NCBI RefSeq assembly: GCF_009389715.1
Contig: NC_052393.1
Location: forward strand, 5,456,001 to 5,520,000
Length of the DNA stretch: 64,000 nt
DNA from: Phoenix dactylifera
Taxonomy: Eukaryota > Streptophyta > Magnoliopsida > Arecales > Arecaceae
Reading direction: 5' to 3'
Shown: piece by piece, positions 36,759 to 48,835 of the stretch
How positions within the stretch are numbered: the first letter of the stretch is position 1
Layout of the letters: each line of letters starts with the position of its first letter
Program-made: the position numbers and the translations under genes
Notes under the pieces: generated by a model
What the model saw: the letters and a program-made list of their open reading frames with translations, nothing else
Told to the model about the DNA's origin: nothing
Database searches by the model: none

Positions 36759-39700
36759 ATGGAAGCGAGGAACGAAAAGGTGTTGGATAAAGGTGGAAGA
36801 ATTTTAGGCGATCTAAAGAGGAAGCGAGATTCTGCTGCATATTTAACTGATTCTGGCCATGCTTTGGTATCGCACCCGCCTATTACAGATCAATCCTGCG
36901 GCAGGTGCTGTAATGTGAGAGAGTGTAAATCTGTCTTCAGCTGTCGTTCGGCGACACAGGTTTGTCAAAAGTATCACAACTTTATGAGGAGTGGGTTGCC
37001 ACAGCGTGTGCTGTCTCACCAGGATGGTGAATGGAAAGATTTTCCTGAGAATATCATCAGTTCAGTTTGTGAAGATTTCCGGTTAAAGAGGGCAATTACT
37101 GAAACAGCGTTTCAGGACCAGCAAATATTGTTGGACTTTGTGCACATGGTTTGTGTAGACTTGAAAACAGGCCTTCAGAAGCCTGTTGCTTGGATTGATG
37201 AACATGGTAAATGCTTTTTTCCAGAATTGCATTCTGAATTTTATGCATCAAATGGATGCCATCATTCTAGCAAAGGGAAACATGTCCATATGAGTTGTGA
37301 GCCAAATGGGAGACATGAACCACATGCGCGTAGTGAGATTTCTGTGAGTGCAGCTGAAAGCTCAAACTCAGGACCTGATGATGAGGTAATGTCTAACGTG
37401 AAGAGGGTTAAGAGTGAAAGGAATTTTGCCAGTAACCAGAATATGTATGCCGAGGTCAATGAAACAGTTGCAGAAAATGAGCTGTATTCTTTTGTCCCTC
37501 GAAATGTCTCTGGTCTTGAAACTTCTCAGGGAAAGTTGGTCAAACCTGTTGGTGCTCCTCGTGTCAAAAATGCTGTACAACATATGTTACTCCAGGGATT
37601 GGGCCCCTTCATTGATGCACAGGACATTGTTGGTATCTTTAGAGCCCCTTTCAAAGATAATTCAGGGCAGATTCCCTATAATCTTTTCCTAAAGCAGGTT
37701 GAGATAACTAAGAACTTCCGTGGCAATGCAAATCTCCGTTATGCTTGGCTTGCTTCTTCCAGGGATGCCGTAGAAGACATGATGTTGCAGGGTGTTATGA
37801 GGATAAAGAAGCCTGTGCATGGACCTGTGTATGGCATTGGCACTCATCTTGCACCTGTGAATTGCTCCAATATCTGGTGAGGTTTTATTTTATCTTCTAT
37901 TTTGGCTTTCTTTGTAGGCTATTTGAATATCTTTCAATTTTTGGTATGGCTAGAACTGTCAACATCCATAATTTTAACCTCCTAGTTTCCACTATATTAT
38001 TAGTGATGTTACTTGATTGTTTGTGCTGATATACTTTTTCAAGAAATATGCCTCACTTACAGATTACTATCCACAGTGCTAGTTATTCTGATGTGGACGA
38101 AAATGGTGTTGTTCATATGATGTTATGCCGTGTAATAATGGGAAATGTGGAAGTCATTCACCCTGGATCAAAACAGTCTCAGCCCAGTAATGAAAATTTT
38201 GATAGCGGCGTGGACGATCTTCAAAAGCCAAAACATTATGTTATATGGGATATGCATGTGAGTACTCACATCTATCCAGAATATATCGTGACTTTTAAAA
38301 TGTCTTCCAGAGCCAGAGGTGATTTCCTTGGAATTCTCTGTCAATTAGTGGATTCATTCATGTTTGTTTACTTACAATTAAAATTCTGAAAAGCTGTTCC
38401 TTTTGATATTGTTGCAGAACATTTGGTTGGTAAAGAAAGTGTATCTAACACATCTGCAGTCACAAATCCTAGTTCGTCTCATAGCCTATTTCAGGTGCGT
38501 CCATATATTGTTATTTACATTAATGTGAGTGGATCCACATGACATGGAAATGTAGCACTGTAATTCATTTTGGACTGGTAAAACATTCCATTTATATTAG
38601 TATATCTAAGTCAGTTGATTCATATAAGCAATCAGGTTACCTATGCTTAGTGATAGATTTATCATTGATTATGTGGTTGCAATGCAAATGAAAGTTCATC
38701 TTATAAGGTATTCCATATGTATGCACAAATAGCTGAAAAATATCAGGAAAAGGAAGTTCAACTGTTTATTATCCTATTTCTTTGAGTGATCTTCAAATCC
38801 CCATAATCATAATTGCAAACCATGTTGCACTCTGCAACCTGAAATAATTAAAATTTGTGATTGATTTTATTCTGTTTTGTGATTTTCAGGATAGGAATCC
38901 TCAGCCACCTCCAGCTTTGAGAGATCAATCTGAAGCGCCGATCTTTGGTAGAGCTCCAAGAACTCCCACATCACCCTGGATGCCTTTTTCAATGCTATTT
39001 GCTGCAATTTCAACTAAAGTGTCTCCACAAGATATGGACTCGGTTAATACTCACTATGAAGAATTCAAGGTCTTAAATTTCTATCAATAAACTGCCTTTT
39101 TTTTCATGGTGCTTTGACATCTTCAATAACATATATTTCTTTCTTTGTACCAGAAAAGAAAGATAAGCAGGATTGACCTGGTTAAAAAGTTGAGGCATAT
39201 AATTGGTGACAAACTGTTGATATCAACAATAATGAGACTTCAGCACAAGGTGAGTTTCTCAGTTGATGTTGTGGCCAATGATCATGAGTTCTTATCAGAT
39301 AGGAAGGTCTTTCTTGAACTTGAGATCTCAGTGTAGCAGACTTAAAGCTTGCCTGGCAAGCTTCTCGGCAGTTAATGCTAAATTAAACTCTGATGAAGTG
39401 GTGACTGGAGCTTAGTTTGTAGTGGCAGTCGTGGACTTTCCCATGCCTTTCTTAGTTGTCTAGTTATAAGGGTTTTTGACATGTTAGTCCTCTTTCTCCA
39501 ACCCAATCCCAAAATGGTCCCTTTTTTCTAAGAATGCATGTAGCACCTTTTTTTTTGGATTATTAGTAAAAATAGTCCTTATACCTCAAGTAATGATTGA
39601 TTTGGTTGATTGTCATCCATTTGGCAATGAATGCAGTCTCTAATTTTTTTTTTAATTAAAATACACACTCTTTAAAGAAAAGAAGAGAAGCAAATGAATC

Positions 39701-40132
39701 GTTCATGTAAGTAATTTGTGATATAATAATAGGAAAACTGAAGCATGATCATTGTTTAATAGATGACAATCAATCAAAACTGATAATTAGTTGAATAAGA
39801 GGGAATATTTTGTCCTAATAATCAAAAAACAGGTGCTACATGTATTCTGAGAAAAAATTGGAACTGTTTTGGGATTGGGTTGGAAAAAGAGGGCTGCCCA
39901 TGTCAGACTCCCTTATCATAAATGATTATGGGCTAGACAAGGCTAAGATGGGTAGCTTTATGGATCAAATATCGCCCTGTTGGGGTCATTGTCTGGTTGG
40001 TTTGAATTCTAAGCATGTGATAGTTGCCATGGGTGGGGCCTAATGTTGACCTAATAGACTTAGTTGTCCTTTTAGTGCTTGGTATCTTGTTCAATGGACA
40101 TGTTTTGATCTTCAGTGTGTAAAATTTCTGTC

Positions 40133-40173
<41 letters not shown>

Positions 40174-42065
40174 GTTGCTTTTAATTTTTAGAACTACATC
40201 TTTTGGAAAATATGATGGTCTGTAATAGTTACCATTTAGTGTTTGGTACATTGTAAAATAGACATGTTTTGAATTTTGTGTTGAAACTTTATGTTATATC
40301 TCTCTGTTACTGCTCTTAATTTTTAGAACTTCATTTTTGTCTGCTTTCCCACGTTTACTACTCAGCATCTTATTTGGTGGTAGGTATCTCCTTTCTTACA
40401 ACTCCCAAATCTTTTAGTCCATATGCATACGCTCTCTCTCTCACACGCGCACCCGCTTAAAGCACGTCATGTCTATGCTCTCTTTCATGTGTACAGCTCA
40501 TGCTTTGGTCCAATATGTCAAACAACATTTTACATGTGTTTTGATTAAGTTCATTAGGATGTTGATTATTCTTTTTATTTTAGCAGTTGTTATGTTTAAA
40601 TTTTAGTAATAGAAGATTGGTTACTTGTTTTAAGTAGTAAATACATACAACTAAATAATTTTTTAAGTTTATCTCCAAGTCAATATATGACAAATCTCAT
40701 TTGATTTCCAAGTTAGCTTGTCCATGACCTTTTTTGCCCTTTCCCTCCAATTTTGCATCTGTGTCCGAGTTTTCAAACCATATATTTCGTGGTTTTGCTG
40801 GTGCAAGCTTAGGAATTATAGACCGATGATTTTAGTCCAGCCTAATTTTAAATGAAACTGGCTGAGCCTAATGAAAAGCTGCAAGAGCTTGAGAGTGCAA
40901 AGGAAAATCCTAAAGGGTCCAGCTTGAGTCAGTTTGAACTCGTCTCAAGATTTATGCCTGAGCTGAGCCAGGTTAAGCTTTTTTTTTTAATAGTCTTTTA
41001 GAGTTTGTTTTAGACTTGCGCATGACTTTTTCTTTGTATAAAATATTTATAGCAGGATGACAGAGTCATTATGAGCTGTTACAACTTATCCTATGTTGAT
41101 GTATTCGAAATTTTACCATGCAGCATTAACGACTTGAATGGCAGGTTTGCTTGGATGCCTTGAGAATATGTTGGTCAAAAGTTGTATATTCCCATGCACC
41201 ATGATGCTGGCTGGTTAGTCTGATGATTTTAGTTAGTCATCTTGAATCCGGTTTGGCATAGACTTAATATGGGACGGAATCTAAGCTAACTGGCTGACGC
41301 GTATACCTTCGACGACATTGCCCAAACTAGTGTCTCTATTGTGTCTTTGTTAGCCCTTTTTCCAAACAAGTATTATCTTTAAGCATTCCAGTTATGCCAG
41401 CTGGTAGGGCTTGATTACATAGAAAACCGTCTTTATTGCCTTCCACTCTTTCCTAATTGGTTATGTTGAAGTGTCAGGTTATCCATGTAGCAAGTTGAAC
41501 TATTTGTAGGTCATTCAGCGAAACAAGCTAAAGTTTGAGGTGGAATCTTTAGACTCCTTGGCAGCTGCTTTTTCTAGCCACCAGTGGCTTTCTTTCCTTG
41601 AAAGTTTCCTTGCACCATCTCTGCTTGCAACTATTTAACTCAAATCTGGTAGCGTTTAAGGTTTCATGCTGGCTATTACGTAAATTAGACCGTCCAGTGT
41701 GTCTAGGAAATGCAATAATGTGCTCTACACTGCAACATTGAGAAACTTCGTAGTGTATGTCTGTCTCTCTCTCTCTCTCTCTCTCGCTCTGTTTGTTTAT
41801 AGGGTAAGTTGAAGATGGGGGAGAAGATCATCCATTTTCGCTTGTGCCCTTCTCTGTCAATTAGTTGCTGTATCGGGCTTGATTCTCCAAGTGCAACAGG
41901 ACGTGCTTGGTTGGATGGAGAAATCAACATCTCAAGTTACATATTTACTTATGCAGGCATTATTGATTATAACTTGTAAATATTTGCTTTACTTTGCAGT
42001 TACCACCAATGGCGAGACGTGAACCACCAAGATCCTGGGCTGGGAGGCTACAAATTAAGCCTTGA
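36759..42065 (+). CDS. RCD1: RCD1/SRO1-type protein (WWE, PARP-like, RST)
   Basis: Plant-specific nuclear hub protein that binds many transcription factors through its RST domain and acts in oxidative-stress, hormone and developmental signalling. Exons: 36759-37876, 38077-38318, 38418-38494, 38890-39069, 39154-39249, 42000-42065. All junctions are GT-AG with matching phases, giving 592 codons, close to Arabidopsis RCD1 (589). A basic KRKRD near residue 20 suggests a nuclear signal. WWE is about residues 78-157 ([24 protein letters not shown]). The PARP-like fold is about 268-450 ([29 protein letters not shown]). RST is about 505-571 ([32 protein letters not shown]). Leu331 stands where active PARPs have the NAD-binding His, so the domain is probably catalytically dead, as in RCD1. 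The start is the first ATG of a 373-codon open exon. Introns 2-5 are 80-400 bp; the last is 2.75 kb. Confidence 0.92.
39479..39905. mobile_element. MITE with about 90-bp terminal inverted repeats
   Basis: The left arm contains CCTCTTTCTCCAACCCAATC and then GCATGTAGCACC. The right arm contains the near-exact inverses: GGTGCTACATGTATTCTGAG, and then GGGATTGGGTTGGAAAAAG. Outermost ACATG/CATGT words also match. The loop also carries an inverted pair around GATTGTCATC/GATGACAATC. It has no ORF. Target-site duplication is unclear. Confidence 0.75.
40135..40170. repeat. (CT)18 microsatellite
   Basis: Uninterrupted CT dinucleotides in the last RCD1 intron. Confidence 0.95.
41764..41784. repeat. (CT)n microsatellite
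   Basis: A second, shorter CT run in the same intron. Confidence 0.85.
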
Positions 42066-42994
42066 TCCGGTAAAAGCATCTCTACTTCCAATAAATACGG
42101 TAGTTGGCTGATGTAACTTGGGCTATTTCATGTAGGGCTTAGGTTTGCATGTTCGTATTGTTGGTTGATGACAGGAAAGAAAAACTAGGCTATTTAGATT
42201 GTGTTGGGAACGATGGCAGCTGTACTCCTTGTCTTTCGTCATGGTCTCTTTGTTGTTGATATCGGGCAAAGGCTTGATCTTTGTACGTTTTGCTGCGTGA
42301 AAAGTGATGTAATTAAATGCTTGGCTACCATGGTACGTTTCTTAGTGAAATCACCAAGGAGTTCTGATTCCCACCTTGATCTTTAACATTTGGCTGTCAC
42401 GCCAATTCATTTACGCCCTTCTTCACGTTATGCGAGGATGTAAAACCAATCCAAAGCTGGCCGCGTATAGAAAAATTTGCTACAGGAAGGTGTAATTGTG
42501 GCAGCCCTCATGAGAACCGGTTGCAAAAACCTACCTTCGGCGGCTGTATCTGTTGGCGAAACCACCCGACTGCCTATCTCCTTATTCTGTTCAAACAGCG
42601 GCACGATCTTTCGGTCTTAGAACGTCGACCGTAGTCTTATTGCGCCCGTCGTACTTGTAAGCCACTACCCAGCGATTCCAATTTTTTTTTTTTTTAAAGG
42701 GCTGCAGCATAAGCCTCCTCTCCCTCCCTCACTCTCTCTCCTTTATGAAGATCTCTCAGAAATTGCAAAGTTTCTCTCTCTAAAATCCTTTAGAGAGAGA
42801 AGCCAGTTTAGTTATGGTATATGTATGTATATATATGTTTTGCTTTTATTAAATGTTTTTGTTAAATAGAGGAGTGTTATTACAAAAAAGAAAGAAAGGA
42901 GAAGGAACAAAGAGTGAAACAATTTTGGCACGGTGATTTTTTTTTCAGTCAAAATGAATATAAGAATGTCGAACAAGAAGAGCATTAATATATG
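42066..42994 (+). other. RCD1 3'UTR followed by intergenic DNA
   Basis: Follows the TGA at 42063-42065. The 3'UTR probably ends within a few hundred bases; no single clear poly(A) signal could be chosen. The remainder up to the peptidase array has T- and CT-rich tracts (42,680-42,800) and no gene. Confidence 0.45.
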
Positions 42995-43966
42995 TTCAAA
43001 TCCACCATATTGCTGCAAATTTATACTGCAGGTATCGGCAACATCGAAGCGGTAATACCCCCTCCCCCACCAAATATAAGAAGCACCGGCGCAGATATAC
43101 GGCAAAGCTCTTCGGCTAGTGGGGTAAGATGCTTGCATGGCGATGGCGCAAAGCCTTTCCATCCTGATGTATCCTCTCTTCATAGTCCTTGACCTTGGCT
43201 GCATGGGAACGCAATTTGATCTCGTTGTTGCATGTGCCATCGGTCCCTTCTCGAGGGTAACTGGCTTCAGTCGTGAGGCCTCCATTCTTGATGATAAATT
43301 TAAAGGCATCGTCCATCTCGCCCCCGTTGCAACGTCATAGCCCACGAGCTCTTCTTCTGATAACGAAATAAGCTTATATACCGGTGCTGATTTTGGCGAC
43401 TCCTTCCATTGCAGCCACCGCAGAGAATGCGCAGCAGGACCCTATTTGATGCATTGAATCACATGTCAAGTTTGCTCTCAAAACAAAAGAAAGAATTCAG
43501 GGATGCAGTGACTTTGTGTCAGCCCAAATAGAATAGCCTTACGGCAACCGATAGGGGTAGTGCAATGTGCGTAGGAGTTAAAGGTGGACTGCGCTAATTT
43601 ACTTCCCACATTGGCCTTGATCCTTGATGGGAGCGAACTGCACCCATGGTCCTCCAGTCCATCCTGACAGGAACCGCGGTTACTTTCTCACACATGAAGC
43701 TCTTCACTGCCTTCCTCGAGCTTGCTTGGGATGGCCTAAATCCAGTGTACATGGCCTTGAACTCCTCATTGGCGAGGTCTGTAAACTGGTTGATGCGTAT
43801 CTTGTACTTGTGGCTCCCAGCATTGAATGATTCAACCCAGACATCCACTGCTCGTGCTTCTCCCTCATCGATGTGTCGACAAGTGTACGAGATGCTGCAT
43901 GAGAAGCCCAAATGGTAATCTGCAACTGGGCAGACCATATGTAATTGTTTATTGAGAAAGCCACAG
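42995..43966 (-). pseudogene. Cysteine peptidase pseudogene A
   Basis: Relic of a SAG39-like peptidase gene in the same orientation as copies B, D and F. The exon 1 part starts at a MAFS codon near 43,964, keeps ASHAASRTLVDTSM and, after a deletion and frame change removing most of the ERFNIN helix, INQFTDLANEEFKAMYTGF. The exon 2 part has SCCAFSAVAA with the Trp after the catalytic Cys changed to Cys. It then shows loss of the DC disulfide Cys, a frameshift, and a deletion from about EDVP to the C-terminal IRMERD segment, removing the active-site His and Asn. It cannot make an active peptidase. It is the counterpart of fragments C (49,270) and E (61,690). Confidence 0.85.
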
Positions 43967-44782
43967 AGCTAAATGTTGCGTGGATGGTGCAATGGGGATA
44001 TCATTAAAAATACTAAGTTTTACACACAACTCTGGGTTGGGTTTGGCTTATACAGAGGAGCAGGAGGAGGAGGAGGAGGCGGAGGATCTACTGAGCCTTC
44101 CCCAAAATTGAGGTGACAGAGATCAAGCCTATCATTTTCTTTTTATCTTTATCTAATTGTTGGAGCTTACCTTCAGCTAGTTGAAGATGCTTGTTGGAGT
44201 TTATCTTCATCTAGTTGAAGAAGCCTATCTTTTAATTAGATGCTTATTCTTTGGTTGATCTTATCACTTGTGAAGCAAATGCTGTGCTTGGGAAGTTTAG
44301 AGTTTGCGCCTAGCGTTTGCTTTGAGCTACTACAACAAAAGTGGCTTAGACTTGTGTGACTTTCTGCGATGCTGCTTGTGTTGGGGCCATTAAGTTCGAA
44401 TTAGTGAGCCAGTTACAGAGTTTGGTGTAAAATTAGCAGCCGTACTAATATTTGTAAGGCCTCCGTATTTAATGCAGGAAGAAACTCTGAGAAGTCCACA
44501 ACGACAAGAACAACGACTAGGAATCCCTAGATCCAAAGCCAATGAGCAAGCTAAGCTGCGATTTATGCTGATATGAATAGGAAGATCAGAATGAAGACTG
44601 TTGCCCAACTTATATACTACATCGACAATTATATATATATATATATATGTATCCAGACTTCCATTTTGAGGCCCAAAGGCACGTTTTTACCTTGCTGTAA
44701 TTTTGAACACCGTAGGTGTCAGCAAGATTGAAGCCATGCACATAGACAAGCATAAGAAGCACACATATACATATCCATCCCC
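43967..44782. other. Spacer between peptidase copies A and B
   Basis: 43,980-44,356 matches 49,650-49,999 upstream of fragment C. 44,357 onward matches 51,137 onward (downstream of D) and 62,622 onward (downstream of F). The junction near 44,356 therefore marks where the spacer between C and D carries about 1.1 kb more DNA. A (TA)n run lies at about 44,630-44,648. Confidence 0.65.
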
Positions 44783-45912
44783 TTAAGCAGTTGGGTAAGA
44801 AGCTTCCATGGCAATGCCGCAGAGCCCCTCCTTGGCATCCACGTCCCTCTCCATCCTGATGTATCCATTCTCGCCCCAAGATGAACCCCACGAGTTCTTC
44901 ACCAGCCAATACTTAGTCCCATCACTCGTCTTGTCGTAACCAACAGCAGTGACACCATGATCCAATTCGGTCCCACAGTCCCCCGTGAACACGCCGCTCG
45001 AGTACAACTGGAAAGCAGAGCCGCCGGCATCGATGGCGACCGACACCGGCTGGTTCGCCACCGCCTTCAGGAGCGCCGCCTCGCTGTTGGCCGGCACGTC
45101 CTCGTAGCCGCCGATGGTGGCCGCATGGGAATGCGATTTCCCCGTGTTGCACGTGCCGTCAGCGGCCTCGTAGGGGTAATTGGCTTCGGTCGTGAGGCCT
45201 CCATTCTTGATGATGAATTTGAAAGCATCGTCCATGAGACCCCCACCGCATCCTTGATCCTCGCCTTTGGTGTCGCAGTCGACGAGCTCTTGCTCCGATA
45301 GAGAGATGAGCTTCCCGGTGCTGAGTTTGGTGATTCCCTCCATCGCGGCCACAGCAGAGAAGGCCCAGCAGCATCCTGGCCGGTGCATGCATCGGATGTT
45401 GGATTATTGTTTGTAAACCAAATGGAAGACCGGCAGTAAGCATGCATTTTGTAACAGTTGAAATGAATTGGGTACTTACCGCATTGGCCTTGGTCCTTGA
45501 TGGGAGTAACTGCACCCTTGGCCCTCCAGTCCATGCTGACGGGCACTGCGGTGGCGTTCTCATACTTGAAGCTCTTCGTCGCCATCCCCGAGCTCGCCTG
45601 GGAAGGTTTGAATCCTGTGTGCACGGCCCTGAACTCTTCATTGGTGAGGTCCGCAAACTGATTGGCCCCGAGCTTGAACTTGTGGTTCCCAGCGTTGAAT
45701 GATTCGATCAATTCGACGTTGGCTTGGAAAATTTTGAAGCGGCGCTCCTTCTCGGCCGCGTCTTTGTACGCGCGCCCGTACAGAGCCATCCATTGCTCGT
45801 GCTTCTCCTTCGTCGATACGTCGGTGAGCGTGCGGGATGATGCCGCGTGAGAAGCCCAGAGGGCGATCACTGCCAAGGCTGCCAACAGGCATTTGTTTCT
45901 TGGGAAAGCCAT
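44783..45912 (-). CDS. SAG39: SAG39/SAG12-like papain-family cysteine peptidase, copy B
   Basis: C1A endopeptidase made as a secretory preproenzyme; relatives act in vacuoles during senescence and defence. Exons 45480-45912 and 45375-44783, with a 104-bp GT-AG intron; 341 residues. Signal peptide is about 1-25 ([18 protein letters not shown]). The I29 propeptide is about 36-95, with an ERFNIN helix around [18 protein letters not shown] and the [13 protein letters not shown] motif. The mature enzyme starts near VPVSMDWR. The catalytic set is complete: oxyanion Gln141, Cys147 in GCCWAF, His284 in [10 protein letters not shown], Asn305 in [13 protein letters not shown]. It has [11 protein letters not shown] and no C-terminal granulin domain. 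Start is the first ATG, in good context. It is almost identical to copy D, so the duplication is recent. Confidence 0.93.
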
Positions 45913-46007
45913 GGAGCTAAAGGTGGTGTACGTGGATGGTGGAAATGGAGTAGGCGAGGGAATTAACTCGGCTGGATATGTGTACATAATTCTTAAGGGT
46001 GTGTTGG

Positions 46008-46015
46008 TTTATGTA
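46008..46015 (-). promoter_or_regulatory. Probable TATA box of copy B (variant)
   Basis: The minus strand reads TACATAAA about 100 bp upstream of the ATG. The matching position upstream of copy D is TATATAAA. The single change weakens the consensus and may lower transcription of B relative to D. Confidence 0.45.
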
Positions 46016-46079
46016 GAGGAGAAGGAGAGGGTTGTGCTTCAGGTGGAGGTGGTGGATGGGGACTTCTACGTGCCGTGAC

Positions 46080-47380
46080 CTGTGCACTGATTTGCATGAA
46101 GAGAATGAGAGGTTCAAATAGCAGAACATTGATTTAAAAGAAAAAAAAAAAGCCTAGCTAGCACGCAAACAAGGAGGTCGAGCTCGTTATCTTAATTAAA
46201 GAGGCTAATTGTTACAGAACGGCAAGCGCAAGATTTTTGTTTCGGTTGGAGAAGGCTAGTTTTATATTTTGCAATTGGAGGTGTTGGATGATCAAACCAA
46301 ATTTAGTAATGATTACACTTGAGTCAATCCACAATAAGTCGGAAAGTCCAGTTAAAGTACCATGGCAAGTGAAGATTCGCGTGAGCTGAAATATCCGTAA
46401 ATGTCTTTTTTTTTTTTTTTTTTTCTTTGGGTACAAATTAATATCTCTTAAAGTTTCAAAGTAGTCTTTTTCTCCTGGAGGTTCTACATAATTAGTGTCT
46501 CGTAAAATTTTTATATTATTTAATATTAGTGTTCATGCCGTGTCTTTGCTATTCCGAAGGAGTAATTTCTTTTAGAGTTTCACGTAAGTATTAATAATTG
46601 CTTTTAGATTCTTTAATATATTTATATGAGAGGCATATCATGAGTCACTATGTAAGTTAAGTGAGAAAGGAGTGATGAAATGAAGCCATAATATAATGGT
46701 ACCATAGTTCAAGTGTGTAAGCCCGCCGTACTTCCAAAGCTAACAGTAGGCACTTTATTTGATGCAACATTATTATTATTTTGATCTACAACATCTCAAT
46801 CAATACAAGCAATATATTTTAAAATATTACCTGATACAATGTAAAAATATTGGTCGAGATTTGTTTACAAGCTATCTATTACTTTAAATTAAATTCTCAG
46901 TTCCTAAATATTCAGGTTGAATCTTAAGATGGTGATTAATCCTGGACCTTCTATTTCGATATTTTAAAATGATCTTGCCTCCGAACTGCGGTGCCAGCGG
47001 GGGGCTTGTACGTGCCGTGGGGTTTTCATTGATATGGAGGAGGGAATTGAGAGGGGAATGGCATAGGACCCAGCACAAGAAGCCAAGGCTGATACGAGCG
47101 GCTTATGTAGGAGACAAAAAAAAAAAGGGCTGGTCGGGATTACGTGCAGAAGGTTACTTGTCTTAATGGTTTCATTTTCGATTGGAAGAAATTTAATAAG
47201 TTCCTATTTTGCCGTCATAGGCAAGTTGTTGACAAGTTTCAATCTTTCCCTTTACAACTGTTGCGCAACCAAATTAGGCTGCGCCTTTCTTAGATTAATC
47301 ATTAAATAAAATAAGTAAACAAATTTGTGGGTTTTTTTTGTATGCATGTGAAGTCCAGCATATTCTATTCTTTGTTAAAA
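46080..47380. other. Upstream region of copy B and spacer
   Basis: AT-rich spacer with a 21-base T run (46,404-46,424). It matches 52,930-53,435 plus 59,174-59,930 of unit 2 almost throughout. The intact sequence TTTTAGATTCTTTAAT near 46,595 is the empty site of the Copia insertion in unit 2. A GTACGTGCCGTGG segment near 47,009 resembles the upstream region of the peptidase genes. No gene seen. Confidence 0.65.
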
Positions 47381-47382
47381 CA

Positions 47383-48835
47383 TCCCCTTGCACGATTGAA
47401 GGCCCTGCAGAATTGCAAGAATTGAAGGTCCAACTTTAGGAATTCTTGGAAAAGAAATTTATCCCCCCGAGTGGTGCTGCAAATTCTGTGAGAAGAGAAG
47501 CTTTATGCCAAGCAGAGTAAATGTAAATTTTGGTCGGATAGTATTTCATTTCTCGAGCATGTGATTTCTAAGAAAAGAATTGAGTAGACCCAAAGAAAAT
47601 AGAAGCAGTGATGAACTGGCCTTGTCCTACTAATGTGACTGAAATCAGAAGCTTTTTGGGTTTGGCTGGTTACTATAGGAGGTTTGTGGATGGATTTTTT
47701 CGGATAGCTACTCCTTTGACTTGCATAACCCAGAAACGAGCAAGGTTTGAATGGAATGAGGATTGTGAACAAAGTTTCAATGAGTTAAAACAAAGGTTGG
47801 TATCTCCACCAATTCTCACTCCACCAACCAGTCCCGAGGTTCCACCATCAATAGTGATGCCTCCAAAGAAGGGTTGGTTGTGTGCTAATGCAAAATGATA
47901 AAGTGGTGGTCTATGCCTCTAGACAGCTAAAGTCATATGAGCAGAACTATCCAACACATGATTTAGAGTTGGCAGCAGTAGTCTTCAAATTAAGAATTTG
48001 GCGACACTACTTATATGGGAAGCCATGTGATGTTTTCACTGACCACAAAAGCTTAAAGTACATATTTACTCAAAAAGAGCTAAACATTAGGCAGAGAAAA
48101 TGGCTTGAACTGTTGAAAGATTATAATCTAAACATTAAATTCTATCCTGAAAAAGCTAACGTGGTGGCTGATGCTTTCAGCAGGAAGTCAGCAGTGGGCA
48201 CTACAATTTTGCTTACTACCCAAAATCAAATTCTAAAAGATCTTGATAAGATGGAGATTGAGGTCACTATAAAAGGTGCTAAGAGTATGCTAGCTAGTTT
48301 AAGGGTGCAATCAACCTTGCTAGAGAGAATAAAGACTACCCAACAAAATGATGTTCGTTTGTTTAAACTCAAAAAAGATATAGAAAAGGAGTTCTGACCC
48401 AATTCAGAACCCACCAAGATGGTACTTTATGATTTTGGAACAGATTGTGTGACCAAAAGATCCTATCATAAAGAAAAAAATTATGGAGAAAGCTTATTGG
48501 TCTCGTTTCTCTTTTTGTCCTGGTAGCACAAAGATGTATAGAGATTTAAGGGAGCACTTCTGGTGGAATGGTATGAAAAAAAAAGTCGGATTTGTTGCCC
48601 AGTATTTGGTATGTCAGCAGGTGAAAGCTGAACATCAAAGATCTGCTAGTATGTTGGAGCCATTAGAGATATTAGAATGGAAATGGAAAAATATCACTAT
48701 AGATTTTGTCATTGGGCTTCCAAGGACAACTAAATTTGGTGGCGAATATGAACTATGATATCTTGTCGATTACGAAGATGACCCTATCATGGGTTATAGT
48801 GACCATAGCACGAATATATGTGAGAAATGTGTTGA
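47383..48835 (+). pseudogene. Ty3/Gypsy pol fragment 1 (RT end, RNase H, integrase zinc finger)
   Basis: No LTRs are found beside it. In order: a scrap of the RT start (about 47,410-47,490), then, after an internal deletion, the RT end ([14 protein letters not shown] near 47,650). The RNase H region follows ([40 protein letters not shown]) and an integrase zinc-binding part (LREHFWWNGMKK; CQQVKAEHQ). Frames at 47608-47898, 47882-48397 and 48483-48758 are separated by stops and shifts. It breaks off after GLPRT. A homologous fragment sits at 59,940-61,230, so it was duplicated together with the peptidase units. Confidence 0.85.

Larger units (their letters stand above)
39250..41999 (+). other. 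Last RCD1 intron
   Basis: Runs from the strong donor CACAAG|GTGAGT to the acceptor TACTTTGCAG at 41,999. It contains a long-TIR MITE (39,479-39,905), CT microsatellites (40,135-40,170; 41,764-41,784) and a GAGCTTG/GGTTAAGC-rich scrap near 40,860-40,990. If retained, translation continues for about 28 more codons to a stop near 39,336. Confidence 0.6.

Noticed and set aside
39840..40043. 67-codon ORF in the last RCD1 intron
   Set aside because: Starts inside the inverted arm of a MITE and shows no domain.
44957..45301. Plus-strand ORFs opposite peptidase copies B, D and F (114 codons each)
   Set aside because: Antisense shadows caused by GC-rich codons of the peptidase; conserved only because the sense gene is.
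45067..45987. A single 306-codon frame through peptidase copy B ignoring the intron (and its equivalent in D)
   Set aside because: After the 104-bp intron it reads exon 2 in the wrong frame. GT-AG splicing restores the full catalytic domain in another frame, so this is a shadow.
46884..47078. Short ORF repeated at 59,455-59,655
   Set aside because: Conserved only because both lie in duplicated spacer DNA; no domain and no start context.
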